Shown: positions 1 to 6,241 of the stretch, piece after piece
Layout of the letters: each line of letters starts with the position of its first letter
Numbering within the stretch: position 1 is the first letter of the stretch
Assembly (NCBI GenBank): GCA_943328785.2
Contig: CALQBJ020000006.1
Span: forward strand, 1 to 40,552
DNA length: 40,552 nt
Reading direction: 5' to 3'
Origin: Bifidobacterium breve
Lineage (GTDB): Bacteria; Acidobacteriota; Vicinamibacteria; Vicinamibacterales; CAVVIG01
Notes under the pieces: model-generated
What the model saw: only the letters and a program-made list of their open reading frames with translations
Told to the model about the DNA's origin: nothing
Databases searched by the model: none
Made by a program: the position numbers and the translations under genes

Positions 1-79
1 GCACCGAGGACGCAACGAGCAGCGCGGCCACGCCGAGCCGCAGGCGCCGTCCGGACGCAGCGCGTGCGGCGATGGTCAC
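1..79 (-). CDS. Start of a secreted or membrane protein (partial, runs off window)
   Basis: A GTG start at 79 overlaps the TGA stop of the upstream histidine kinase in a GTGA arrangement, the usual sign of translational coupling. The 26 visible codons read as a positively charged start (several Arg) followed by a hydrophobic run (LGVAALLVASS), which looks like a signal peptide or first membrane helix. The rest lies outside the window, so no function can be given. Its position makes it a likely operon partner of the kinase. Confidence 0.5.
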   Translation of the reverse strand, partial: MTIAARAASGRRLRLGVAALLVASSV

Positions 80-1167
80 GCGCGCTCCGCGGTCGTCGTG
101 GCGCCGCCGGCAGCGGCGGTCACGCCGGGCCTGGGGAGCCGCACCAGGAAGCTGCTCCCCTTGCCGCGCGGGTTGGCCGCAGCGGTGATGCTGCCGCCGT
201 GCATCTCGACGATGTGCTTGCAGAGGCCGAGGCCAAGGCCGAGCCCGCCCGACGATGACGTGGCCGTGCCCTGCTCGAAGAGGTCGAAGACGTGGGGGAG
301 CACCGCTGATGCGATGCCTGGCCCGTCGTCAGCCACTTCGATGGTGATGGCCGGGCCGAGGTCGGCCACGGTGACACAGATCTCGGTCTGGGCCGGACAG
401 TACTTCGAGGCGTTGTCGATCAGGTTCGACAGGACCTGCACGAGGCGCGCCTGGTCGGCCTGCAGGGGCACCGCGTGGGGCGGCACTGACACTACGAGCG
501 CCTGCTGTTTTGCCGTCACTGCGTCGCGGCTGCCGTCGGTGGCGTGTTCGACGCAACTGCGCAGGTCGACCGGCGCGGCGTGCAGCGTGAGCCGTCCGCG
601 CGTGATGCGGCCGACGTCGAGCAGGTCGTCGACAAGACGGCGAATCTGTGCGGCCTGTCGCGACACCACGCTGATGGCTGACTGCGTGCGCGGGTCGTGG
701 TCGCGTCCCTCGAGCGTCGCGACCGCCGTGGTGATGACGCCCACCGGATTGCGCAGTTCGTGCGACAGCGTGGCGAGGAACACGTCTTTCTTGCGGTCGG
801 CGTCGCGCAATTGCTCGTTGGCCGCAGCCAGATCGCGCTCGGCGCGGCGCGCGCGGTGCCCCATGAAGATGAGGAGCCCGGACGATGTGCCGAAGGTGAG
901 CAGTGCGACGAGGTCCTGCGGTTGTGTCGCGACGACGCCGCCTTCCGGTTGGACGAACAGGTAGGCGCCGCCGACGTAGGCGAGGGCCGCCGTGACGACC
1001 GCGGGGCGCCAGCCGAGGGTGAGCACCGAGGCGGCAATGGCGACGAAGCCGGGTGCGAAGGGCTGTACCGGACCGAGCCACGGATTCAGGGCCAGACGCG
1101 CGGCCAAGGCGGCCGCGGCCAATCCGGCCGCGAAGAGGAAGTCCAGAGGCCGTTCAGTCGTGCGCAT
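76..1167 (-). CDS. Membrane histidine kinase (DUF4118-type sensor, HisKA, HATPase)
   Basis: 363 aa. Residues about 10-105 form three or four hydrophobic segments resembling the DUF4118 (KdpD-like) membrane module. A short coiled linker (about 105-128) leads to a HisKA domain with the phospho-accepting His136 in SHELRNP. The HATPase_c domain shows an N box (NLIDNASKY, Asn252), a G1 box (DDGPGIA, 280-286), an F box (FDLFEQG) and a G2 box (GLGLGLGL, 308-315), so it should be catalytically competent. No periplasmic or PAS domain is present; the signal is probably sensed in the membrane. No response regulator is visible beside it, and the next gene downstream overlaps its stop by 4 bp. A -10-like TACAAT sits at 1183-1188 on the minus strand. 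Confidence 0.9.
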   Translation of the reverse strand: MRTTERPLDFLFAAGLAAAALAARLALNPWLGPVQPFAPGFVAIAASVLTLGWRPAVVTAALAYVGGAYLFVQPEGGVVATQPQDLVALLTFGTSSGLLIFMGHRARRAERDLAAANEQLRDADRKKDVFLATLSHELRNPVGVITTAVATLEGRDHDPRTQSAISVVSRQAAQIRRLVDDLLDVGRITRGRLTLHAAPVDLRSCVEHATDGSRDAVTAKQQALVVSVPPHAVPLQADQARLVQVLSNLIDNASKYCPAQTEICVTVADLGPAITIEVADDGPGIASAVLPHVFDLFEQGTATSSSGGLGLGLGLCKHIVEMHGGSITAAANPRGKGSSFLVRLPRPGVTAAAGGATTTAERA

Positions 1168-1211
1168 CCTGTCCGTGTGGACATTGTAAGTGAAGCACGT
1201 GTCGCCTTTAG

Positions 1212-1373
1212 CACATGCGCTCGCGAAGGGGGCAGATATCGTTCGAGTCAGCGGAGCGAACGTCGGGTCAGTCCCCGATCGAGGCGCTGGTCACCGGCGC
1301 TTCGGCGAAGGGCGCCTGGGCGAGGCTGACGGCGATTCCGGCCGAAGGGAGAGTCGAGCGCGGGTTCATCTGA
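1212..1373 (+). pseudogene. Relic of an RNB-family exoribonuclease C-terminus
   Basis: The frame 1233-1373 reads SPIEALVTGASAKGAWARL, then TAIPAEGRVERGFI and stop. This resembles the S1-like tail of RNB-domain ribonucleases seen in Acidobacteria, in which an 'EA.VTGAS.KGTWVR...PPVEG' segment precedes an 'ERGFIDF' motif. Here those two parts are fused with roughly 20 residues missing. There is no start, no catalytic domain and only about 45 codons, so it cannot be functional. The match is from memory of family sequence patterns and is short, hence the low confidence. Confidence 0.35.
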
Positions 1374-1434
1374 AGCTCTACACGCAGTATGCGCCGACTG
1401 CCGGGTCGCCGACCCGCGGTCGGGGGCCATCCAG

Positions 1435-1452
1435 TAAGGACATGTCCCCTTA
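1435..1452. repeat. Near-palindrome TAAGGACATGTCCCCTTA
   Basis: The core GGACATGTCC is a perfect 10-bp palindrome; the outer TAAGG/CCTTA arms also match once a 2-base slip is allowed. It sits between two gene relics. It could be one arm of a REP-like element or an insertion scar; with one copy in view neither can be shown. Confidence 0.3.
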
Positions 1453-1566
1453 ACGTGTGGATCGATGAGCTGCGTCGCCGTCAAGAACTACCCTGCACCG
1501 TCGACCGCGACCTGGACGGGTCACCGTCGAGACGCCGCCGTCCGGGGACGCGATGCCTTGCGCTGA

Positions 1567-1767
1567 GAACGCCTTCGCGGGTCGGCTGACCTCGTGGCAG
1601 ACGAACTCGACCGGCGGCAGGCTCCCGACGCGCTGCTGGCCCTCATGTGCCTGTACGCGGCGCGCCTTCCAGCCCGCGTCAAGGCCGCTGGAGGGCTGGT
1701 CCCGCTCGATCGGCAGGGTCGCTCACGCTGGGATCGCCCGCTCATCGCGCGCGCCGAGGCGACCTGA
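1567..1767 (+). pseudogene. Relic of an ECF sigma factor C-terminus (DUF6596 type)
   Basis: The plus-strand frame from 1567 to the TGA at 1765-1767 reads LVADELDRRQAPDALLALM, then CLYAARLPARVKAAGGLVPL, then DRQGRSRWDRPLIARAEAT. This is close to the conserved middle of large ECF sigma factors with a DUF6596 extension: 'LL.DEP.EALGLLALMLLH.ARR.ARV.AAG.LVLL.DQDRSRWD..LI..G'. A TGA at 1564-1566 closes the frame upstream and the protein ends where the family should continue for over 100 residues. About 66 codons of a protein that is normally about 400 aa remain, so this is a truncated pseudogene. Confidence 0.6.
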
Positions 1768-1786
1768 CGACCACTCCTGATGGCGA

Positions 1787-2194
1787 CTACTTCGCGCGCA
1801 TGCGGTTGCCGCGCGCGTGGTGCTCGACCTCAGCGAGGCCCAGTTCCTCCATGAGCGGCGGCACGTACATGCCGAAGCGGCCGCGCAGGCCCTTCTTCTG
1901 GCCATACCATCCGCCCACGGGATTCTTCGGCGAACGGCCCCACGCCTCCACAGTGTCTGGCCTGGCTGGCTTCTGCTCGTCGGCCGAGCCCAGCTCCATC
2001 CAGTCTCCGTGAGCCGCCAGCATCGCGTGGAGGTCGTTCAGGCAACGGTAGTCGTAGTGAAGGACGGTCTTCCCCACCGTGCACACCAGCATCGCGACGC
2101 CGTCGATGGTGTCGCGGTGCATCGTAAATGCGGATGTCAGCGGCGGTGTCTTCAACTTCCACGGGTCGGCAGCAGTGCCTGTGGCTGTGGCCAT
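1787..2194 (-). CDS. Uncharacterised 135-aa protein, last gene of the ArsR operon
   Basis: 135 aa, soluble, with no signal peptide or membrane segment. Not recognised. It is rich in Trp/Tyr and Gly toward the C-terminus (a GWYGQKKGLRGRFGMYVPP stretch) and ends in a basic His/Arg tail. A GAGGA ribosome-binding site lies 8 nt before the ATG. Only 11 bp separate it from the SRPBCC gene upstream, so it should be co-transcribed with the SRPBCC, DinB, AHSA1 and ArsR genes. Proteins of such ArsR-led operons are mostly small conserved stand-alone domains; no biochemical role can be given from the sequence. Confidence 0.75.
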   Translation of the reverse strand: MATATGTAADPWKLKTPPLTSAFTMHRDTIDGVAMLVCTVGKTVLHYDYRCLNDLHAMLAAHGDWMELGSADEQKPARPDTVEAWGRSPKNPVGGWYGQKKGLRGRFGMYVPPLMEELGLAEVEHHARGNRMRAK

Positions 2195-2205
2195 GTGCGA
2201 GTCCT

Positions 2206-2655
2206 CTAGGAACGTTCGGCTTCCTTCTTCAGGTCCGCGGCGTATTGCTCGAAGACCGGCGTGAAGTCCGGCAGCGACAGGCCGATCAGGGGCAGCATGA
2301 AGCCGGTGAACACTTCTTCCATCGAAAAAGCCGTCGAGCCGCCGCCGTGTGGCGTGAGCGTATAGGTCCGGACGCCGCGGAACACAGCGTTGCCGTCACT
2401 CCACACCAGACGTCTGTGCGGGTCCAATACGTCGACCTTCACGTTGAACGTCCGCGTCGAGATCGGCACCTTGATCGTCAACTGCTCGCCGAGTGCCACG
2501 CGTCCCTCGATCTGTGTAATCGTCGAGTTCCAGCGCGGTGCATCGGCCACGTTGGTCAACAGCGACCAGATCTTCTCGGGCGTCGCCTTGACGTCGACAT
2601 CGACGCGGACTGACCGTCGGAACAGGCGCGTCACTTTCACCGCCGTCGGATTCAC
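2206..2655 (-). CDS. SRPBCC (START-like / polyketide cyclase-type) domain protein
   Basis: 149 aa, a single SRPBCC fold. The N-terminal strand and helix pattern (VRVDVDVKATPEKIWSLLTN, then W at about 42) and the C-terminal amphipathic helix are typical of stand-alone START-like proteins that bind hydrophobic ligands in a deep cavity. The start is GTG at 2655, chosen because CAGGAGG lies about 8 nt upstream; a TAG just upstream excludes a longer form. It is the fourth gene of a five-gene minus-strand operon. The ligand is unknown. Confidence 0.8.
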   Translation of the reverse strand: MNPTAVKVTRLFRRSVRVDVDVKATPEKIWSLLTNVADAPRWNSTITQIEGRVALGEQLTIKVPISTRTFNVKVDVLDPHRRLVWSDGNAVFRGVRTYTLTPHGGGSTAFSMEEVFTGFMLPLIGLSLPDFTPVFEQYAADLKKEAERS

Positions 2656-2685
2656 GTGCCTTACCTCCTGCGTGGCGAGAGTGGA

Positions 2686-3183
2686 CTACTGTCCACGGAC
2701 CAGCTCGGAGATGGCCTTGCGGCCCAGATCCTTGCGAATGGCGCCGATGCCGCCCAGGTGGTACGCCTCGTGCCACGCGAAGAAGAGCAGCGTGTCGAAG
2801 ACCTTCTTCTCATCGTGCGGACCTGACCCTGGCATGGGGGCCTCGAGCTGCGCGGTCGACATCTCGCTGACGGCTGCGCTCAGCTCGCTGTTCAACGTCG
2901 AAGAGCTCCCGAGCAATTCCGCGAGCGTAGGGTAGCTCGCTCCGTCGGTCGCCGCCGTGTGCTCGAATGACGCCGCGAACGGATTCGTCGTCGTTCGCCC
3001 CAAGACCTGCAGCATCGTGACCTTGTAGTGGCACAGATGGCCGATCGTCCACGCGATGGACGGTCCCGACCCAGCGCGCGATCGCGTCTTCGCGTCGCCG
3101 TCAGAGAGGTCCCTGACGCTCGTCGCCAGGATGCCGCCGGTCAATCCGTACTGGGCCACAATCGAACGGGCTATGGGTTCCAT
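2686..3183 (-). CDS. DinB-family four-helix-bundle protein
   Basis: 165 aa. The DinB/YfiT fold is indicated by three spaced histidines that form the metal site in this family: His49 (in TIGHLCHYK), His138 and His142 (in AWHEAYHLGG). The motif 'HE.YH.GQ/G' near the C-terminus is diagnostic. Members are metal-binding proteins, some acting as thiol S-transferases (bacillithiol or mycothiol type) and many uncharacterised. The gene lies between the AHSA1-like and SRPBCC genes with short gaps (15 and 30 bp). Co-occurrence of ArsR, AHSA1 and DinB genes is common in Acidobacteria and actinobacteria. Confidence 0.88.
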   Translation of the reverse strand: MEPIARSIVAQYGLTGGILATSVRDLSDGDAKTRSRAGSGPSIAWTIGHLCHYKVTMLQVLGRTTTNPFAASFEHTAATDGASYPTLAELLGSSSTLNSELSAAVSEMSTAQLEAPMPGSGPHDEKKVFDTLLFFAWHEAYHLGGIGAIRKDLGRKAISELVRGQ

Positions 3184-3198
3184 CAGTCATCCCTCCAT

Positions 3199-3651
3199 CT
3201 ACTGCGTTGCGGACCGGCCGCACGCCGCCACGAAGTGGGGCAGCAAGCCATCCCACCCCCGCTGGTTCTTCTCGCGGCGTGGGGGGCCGAGGTCGCCGAG
3301 GCCGTCCCATCCCGAGTGCGTGATCTCCACGCGGGTCGAGTTGGCCGAGAGCCGCACGAACGCGATGCGCACCTGCGTCGCGAGCGACCGATCGACCCCG
3401 ATGTGCCAGAGGTACGCGAGGCTGCGAGGCGGCTCCCACGTCGTGATTTCGCCCCAGTCGAACTCGACCCCGTCTGGCGTGCGCTCGAAGATCCGACCGC
3501 CCGTTCGCGGCTCGAACGTCACGGCCAGACCCGGTTGGCGCGAGACCGAGTGTGATACCGGCCACCACAACGACGTGGACGCCGTGAAGACCGCGAACGC
3601 GTGCGCGGTGTCGCACTTCACGACGACCGACAACTCCAAGGGCTCGATCAT
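3199..3651 (-). CDS. AHSA1/ATPase-activator-like SRPBCC protein
   Basis: 150 aa, with the Aha1_N/CalC-like SRPBCC pattern: an N-terminal strand with 'A..AF..FT....WWP', a 'GRIFER..DG.E...G.I..WEPPR.L.Y.W' centre, and a C-terminal helix containing 'GWDGLLPHFVAACG'. These stand-alone domains are named after the Hsp90 co-chaperone Aha1 but in bacteria usually travel with an ArsR regulator and bind unknown small ligands. The ATG overlaps the ArsR stop in an ATGA junction (3648-3651), showing tight translational coupling. Confidence 0.85.
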   Translation of the reverse strand: MIEPLELSVVVKCDTAHAFAVFTASTSLWWPVSHSVSRQPGLAVTFEPRTGGRIFERTPDGVEFDWGEITTWEPPRSLAYLWHIGVDRSLATQVRIAFVRLSANSTRVEITHSGWDGLGDLGPPRREKNQRGWDGLLPHFVAACGRSATQ

Positions 3652-3983
3652 CGCTTGCGGTCCCGCCCACGCGTGGATGTGTTCTCAGCGACCAGGCGAT
3701 AGCGAGTCAGCGCGTCGCCCCATACCGACCTGACGAATTCCCGCATCGCCTCGGCGCCGTCTGGGTGAAGTCGATACAGCCGCTTCGTGCCGTCGGCCGA
3801 ATCGACGACCAACCCGGCGTTCTTCAGGAGGCGCAGGTGTCGGGACACCGCGGGCCGGCTGATCGGCAGCGACTCCGCGATCTCGGCGACCGACTGCGGC
3901 CGCGTCTTGAGCCGCTCGACGATAGCGCGACGGTTCGGATCCCCAAGGGCGTCAAACGGATCACCTGAACGCAGCGGCTTCAT
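3648..3983 (-). CDS. ArsR-family winged-helix repressor
   Basis: 111 aa from the ATG at 3983. A winged helix runs over residues 7-75: 'DPFDALGDPNRRAIVERL', then a helix-turn-helix at about 31-55 (SVAEIAESLPISRPAVSRHL) and the wing 'DGTKRLYRL'. There is no CxC metal-binding motif in the recognition helix, so it is of the PBCV/SdpR-like non-metal class. I chose 3983 over a longer upstream frame because promoter elements lie immediately before it. It heads the operon that continues with AHSA1, DinB, SRPBCC and the 135-aa gene, and probably represses that operon, including itself. Confidence 0.88.
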   Translation of the reverse strand: MKPLRSGDPFDALGDPNRRAIVERLKTRPQSVAEIAESLPISRPAVSRHLRLLKNAGLVVDSADGTKRLYRLHPDGAEAMREFVRSVWGDALTRYRLVAENTSTRGRDRKR

Positions 3984-3991
3984 GACGGCCG

Positions 3992-4027
3992 AGTGTATCC
4001 ACTCTCTATCAGTAACGCAACTGTTAC
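3992..4027 (-). promoter_or_regulatory. Promoter and candidate operator of the ArsR operon
   Basis: On the minus strand TTGCGT (4020-4015) and TACACT (3997-3992) are separated by exactly 17 bp. The ATG follows 8 nt after the -10 box, implying a leaderless or nearly leaderless message. An inverted repeat, GTAAC and GTTAC separated by 6 bp (4012-4027), covers the -35 box and is a plausible ArsR operator. Confidence 0.6.
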
Positions 4028-4404
4028 CGATGCCCTCGCCGCGAATGGCGACTCTCGGCGCGGTCGCAGGCGGCCGCACAATCGAAGGACAGCGGACGTC
4101 CGCCGCAGTCGGAGGCGTCCCGAAGCCAATGGGTAGCCATCGCGATCGCCATCGCCGTCGTGCGGCACGGGCCTGGGGAACGGTTCCGGGATAGTTGGTT
4201 GCGAGAGCAGTTCGTCCCACGCCAGACGTTGGTCTACTCGATCGGTCTCGCGCTGTTCCTCGGCAACGGGGTCATGGTGGGTGACTGGCGTTCGGGGAAT
4301 CCGACGTTGCGACCGTCAACAATGCCCCATCCACCGGCCATACGGGTCAGCGGTCCTGCGGCCGGTATGCGTTGCCCTTTATCTCACTGGTGATACGACG
4401 AGAC
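4028..4404. other. Gap upstream of the VapBC relic
   Basis: About 380 bp without an intact gene. Apart from the transposase-like fragment at 4190-4288 I see no conserved coding or RNA signal. Its frames are short and it lies between the ArsR promoter and the toxin-antitoxin remnant, so it is probably scar DNA from earlier insertions and deletions. Confidence 0.45.
4190..4288 (+). pseudogene. Possible IS4-type transposase N-terminal fragment
   Basis: The frame reads DSWLREQFVPRQTLVYSIGL followed by ALFLGNGVMVGDW. The order 'VPR..LVYSIGLALF....' resembles the N-terminal region of IS4-group transposases ('.fvPr.lVyyvlaLaLF...sYeeV.r.L'). Only about 33 codons are recognisable, with no DDE catalytic part and no terminal repeats visible. 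Recognition is by pattern memory and could be chance. Confidence 0.3.
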
Positions 4405-4770
4405 ATGGCTGACGTCACGGTCCGGGAGTGGCGCAATGACGGCGGGCGAGTGCTGACGCGTGTCGAACGCGGGGAGTCATTGACGGTCACGCGCTATGGG
4501 CACGCCATCGCGGCCACCACAAACGAGGAACGCGCCGCACGGGCGTGTGGTCGCGCCGCGCTGGCGCTGCGGCGACGCGGGCGTGCCGTGAAGCCTCGTG
4601 CGTACGACGTCATGATCGCCGCGACCGCCCTTGCGAACGGATTGCCGTTGTACACATGCAACCCGAAAGACTTCGCGGGCATCGATGGTCTGACCGTCGT
4701 CGCCGTCCCGGTTCCAGGCGGCCATGAGCGGGAGCCGAAGGCCTCACGCAAACCGCGAGCGAAGAGGTAA
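4405..4770 (+). pseudogene. VapB-VapC deletion fusion (toxin-antitoxin remnant)
   Basis: 121 aa from the ATG at 4405. Residues 1-36 are a Phd/VapB-type antitoxin N-terminus (MADVTVREWRNDGGRVLTRV, 'RGESLTVTRYGHAIA'). Residues about 60-101 are the C-terminal end of a PIN-domain VapC toxin: 'KPRAYDVMIAATALANGLPL', 'YTCNPKDFAGIDGLTVVAV', which keeps two of the PIN acidic residues (Asp68, Asp89). The antitoxin's toxin-binding tail and the first two-thirds of VapC, with its first catalytic Asp, are missing. The two halves are in frame, so an in-frame deletion of roughly 130 codons has welded antitoxin to toxin. It is unlikely to be an active RNase. Whether it is expressed is unknown; the ribosome-binding site is weak. 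Confidence 0.65.
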
Positions 4771-4950
4771 GTGTCGTGGCGCAGTCTGTCGGACGACTGC
4801 TGCTTGAGATCTGCTTCCGAGGCGGAGGCGGTTTATACTGAGTGCGCTCGTTGTGGCGAGCCTCCGCGACAGTCGCAGTTGGCTCGAAGATCGCCGTAAG
4901 TGATCGCGGGACAGTCAGAGGTAATACACAATTCGCCACACGATTTGAGG

Positions 4951-4979
4951 TTTACGGGTCAGCCACTCGCCTGTAAACT
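4951..4979 (+). promoter_or_regulatory. Promoter of tRNA-Ser
   Basis: TTTACG (4951-4956) and TAAACT (4974-4979) are 17 bp apart, and the mature tRNA 5' end is 18 nt beyond the -10 box. The surrounding 4771-4996 stretch is otherwise featureless and more AT-rich than its neighbours. Confidence 0.5.
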
Positions 4980-4996
4980 GTTGATTCTGCAAGTGC

Positions 4997-5086
4997 GGAG
5001 AGATGTCCGAGTGGTTGAAGGAGCACGCTTGGAAAGCGTGTGTAGGGGAAACTCTACCGTGGGTTCGAATCCCACTCTCTCCGCCA
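4997..5086 (+). tRNA. tRNA-Ser (anticodon GGA)
   Basis: 90 nt including an encoded CCA (5084-5086). The acceptor stem pairs GGAGAGA (4997-5003) with TCTCTCC (5076-5082), leaving discriminator G5083. The anticodon stem CACGC/GCGTG (5024-5028 and 5036-5040) encloses the loop TTGGAAA with anticodon GGA at 5031-5033. The long variable arm (TGTAGGGG...CTCTACC) is characteristic of class II serine tRNA. The T arm has GGGTTCGAATCCC. It reads UCC and UCU codons. It borders the accessory strip, a common integration site, but I see no direct repeat of its 3' end nearby. Confidence 0.97.
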
Positions 5087-5202
5087 TCACCCGCCAAACA
5101 TCATAGAATCAGTTGCTTGCGGCCACTACAGTGGTCGTTATCCCTCTTTCTGTCCCACATTCTGGCAAGGGTGCTACGGTTGCCGGTGTTGGCGGCGGTC
5201 CA

Positions 5203-5439
5203 CTAGGCGCGACCGCCTCGGGTCGAGAGAGCCACGCGCCCTCGGGATGCCTGGTGCTTGCGTGAAGTCGCCACCGCGACTTCGCCGACAAGCGCGGGAC
5301 ACCACGTGGCAAGGGGGTGTCCTCCGGCGGGTTGCGACGGCCAGCAGAGAAGATCGCGAAACTCGTCCTGCGTCCAGGCCGCGAACTCCAGATACTTGGC
5401 CACCCAGGCGGGCCGGTTGGGCTTCGTGTGCGTCGCCAT
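5203..5439 (-). CDS. Small uncharacterised protein, possibly truncated
   Basis: 78 aa from the ATG at 5439. The start is supported by GAGGGA just upstream and by its position 7 nt after the TGA of the GIY-YIG gene, so the pair are probably translated from one message. The first 35 residues look ordered (RPAWVAKYLEFAAWTQDEFR), a Trp-rich segment like small proteins found near defence loci. The second half is of low complexity and ends in Arg/Gly, which suggests an old frameshift or truncation. Not assigned to a family. Confidence 0.45.
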   Translation of the reverse strand: MATHTKPNRPAWVAKYLEFAAWTQDEFRDLLCWPSQPAGGHPLATWCPALVGEVAVATSRKHQASRGRVALSTRGGRA

Positions 5440-5446
5440 CGTTCCC

Positions 5447-5974
5447 TCAGCCAGTCCGATTCGCAAAGGGACGCCGACCGAACTGAACGGAAAACTGTTC
5501 CAACATCGCACGCTCCACCGTGCGTGGCTCCTCGTCTGTGAGCACACGCCACGCTACGACGAGATCGGCGGCGTCCGCCAACTGCCAGATAGCCCTCCCA
5601 CCCCAGTGAGGGGCACCGGTTCCCCGTCCGTGCCGCAGATAGGCTGAAAGACGCCTGCGGAGCGTCGCCTGGTTGCCAACACCGCCCGCTTTCCCGAGGT
5701 AGAGCACGCAGGTGTTCTGCACCCACGCATCCTCCAACTCTGCGACGGGCAGCGACGGGTTACGTCCCTTGAGCATTCCGGCGTTGCTGGTTGGAAGAAA
5801 GACAGGCGGGCTCGTAGTGTCGCGCACGATGGCGTAGACGCCTGCGACGGCAGGAACTGCCGCGAGGCGCGTGTCGAGGAGCGTCGTGACGCTCATGAAC
5901 CCGCTGAACCCGGCGGTGTGGAGCGTGGCCACGGACTCGAACGTTCCGGGTGTCAGGCTGACGCCTCCATCCAC
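5447..5974 (-). CDS. GIY-YIG nuclease-fold protein
   Basis: 175 aa from a GTG at 5974 (an ATG at 5896 would give 149 aa). The GIY-YIG elements are in order: GVY (45-47), LYLG (Tyr92-Gly94), Arg106/107 in [13 protein letters not shown], Glu154 in [11 protein letters not shown] and Asn172 in PFANR, so the catalytic Arg and Glu are both present. It also has the [13 protein letters not shown] segment shared by a family of small stand-alone proteins in bacterial defence regions. The real biochemical role of that family is not established. The start region overlaps the stop of the HsdR-tail ORF upstream. Proximity to an HsdR fragment and a Fic gene suggests a remnant of a type I restriction locus. 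Confidence 0.7.
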   Translation of the reverse strand: MDGGVSLTPGTFESVATLHTAGFSGFMSVTTLLDTRLAAVPAVAGVYAIVRDTTSPPVFLPTSNAGMLKGRNPSLPVAELEDAWVQNTCVLYLGKAGGVGNQATLRRRLSAYLRHGRGTGAPHWGGRAIWQLADAADLVVAWRVLTDEEPRTVERAMLEQFSVQFGRRPFANRTG

Positions 5975-6159
5975 TCCCCACAGAGCAACTCTGCCTGCAT
6001 CAAGACCGTCTTGACCGCCTCCTCCTGCAAGTCCGGCGGGTAACCCCACCGGTTCAGGATGCGCTTCACGAGCACCCGAACCGTCCGCCTCATCTCGGTG
6101 AACAGTTCGCGGAACCCTCCCCAGCGGGCAAGCGGCCGCGCCCAGGCGGTCCGGCACAT
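5953..6159 (-). pseudogene. HsdR C-terminal fragment (type I restriction)
   Basis: 68 codons. The stretch [20 protein letters not shown] followed by [18 protein letters not shown] matches the extreme C-terminus of type I restriction R subunits, where 'K..LRKYGYPPDKQE.A...VL.QAE.L' closes the protein. The nuclease, helicase and translocase regions are absent. It does have an ATG at 6159 with AGGA 5 nt upstream, so the stub may still be translated. It lies divergently from the Fic gene; hsdR, fic and GIY-YIG genes commonly share restriction islands, so this looks like the eroded edge of one. Confidence 0.5.
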
Positions 6160-6169
6160 CAGGTCCTAA

Positions 6170-6223
6170 AAAGAGGTAACGATTCGCCGGTAAGGGGTAA
6201 AATAAACATCCGATTACCTCTTT
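6170..6223. promoter_or_regulatory. 10-bp inverted repeat in the fic / HsdR-tail divergent promoter region
   Basis: AAAGAGGTAA (6170-6179) and TTACCTCTTT (6214-6223) are perfect inverted copies 34 bp apart. Between them lies the AT-rich GGTAAAATAA with a -10-like TAAAAT (6198-6203) for fic. The position, 18 bp before the fic start codon and 10 bp before the divergent ATG, suits an operator for a dimeric regulator acting on both directions. Confidence 0.5.
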
Positions 6224-6241
6224 GCTGCCAGGAGTGCCCTC

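Larger units (their letters stand above)
1168..1786. other. Non-coding gap holding decayed gene fragments
   Basis: 619 bp without an intact gene. Reading frames are short and out of register with each other. Two stretches on the plus strand resemble C-terminal ends of known families (RNB ribonuclease at 1212-1373, ECF sigma factor at 1567-1767), and a near-palindrome lies between them. The kinase promoter is at its left edge. I see nothing else interpretable. Confidence 0.6.

Noticed and set aside
4834-4839. TATACT box upstream of the tRNA
   Set aside because: It resembles a -10 element but has no -35 at a suitable distance and lies 158 bp from the tRNA; the TTTACG/TAAACT pair fits better.
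4997-5086. tRNA-Ser as an integration (att) site for the neighbouring accessory strip
   Set aside because: No integrase gene and no repeat of the tRNA 3' end could be found within the window.
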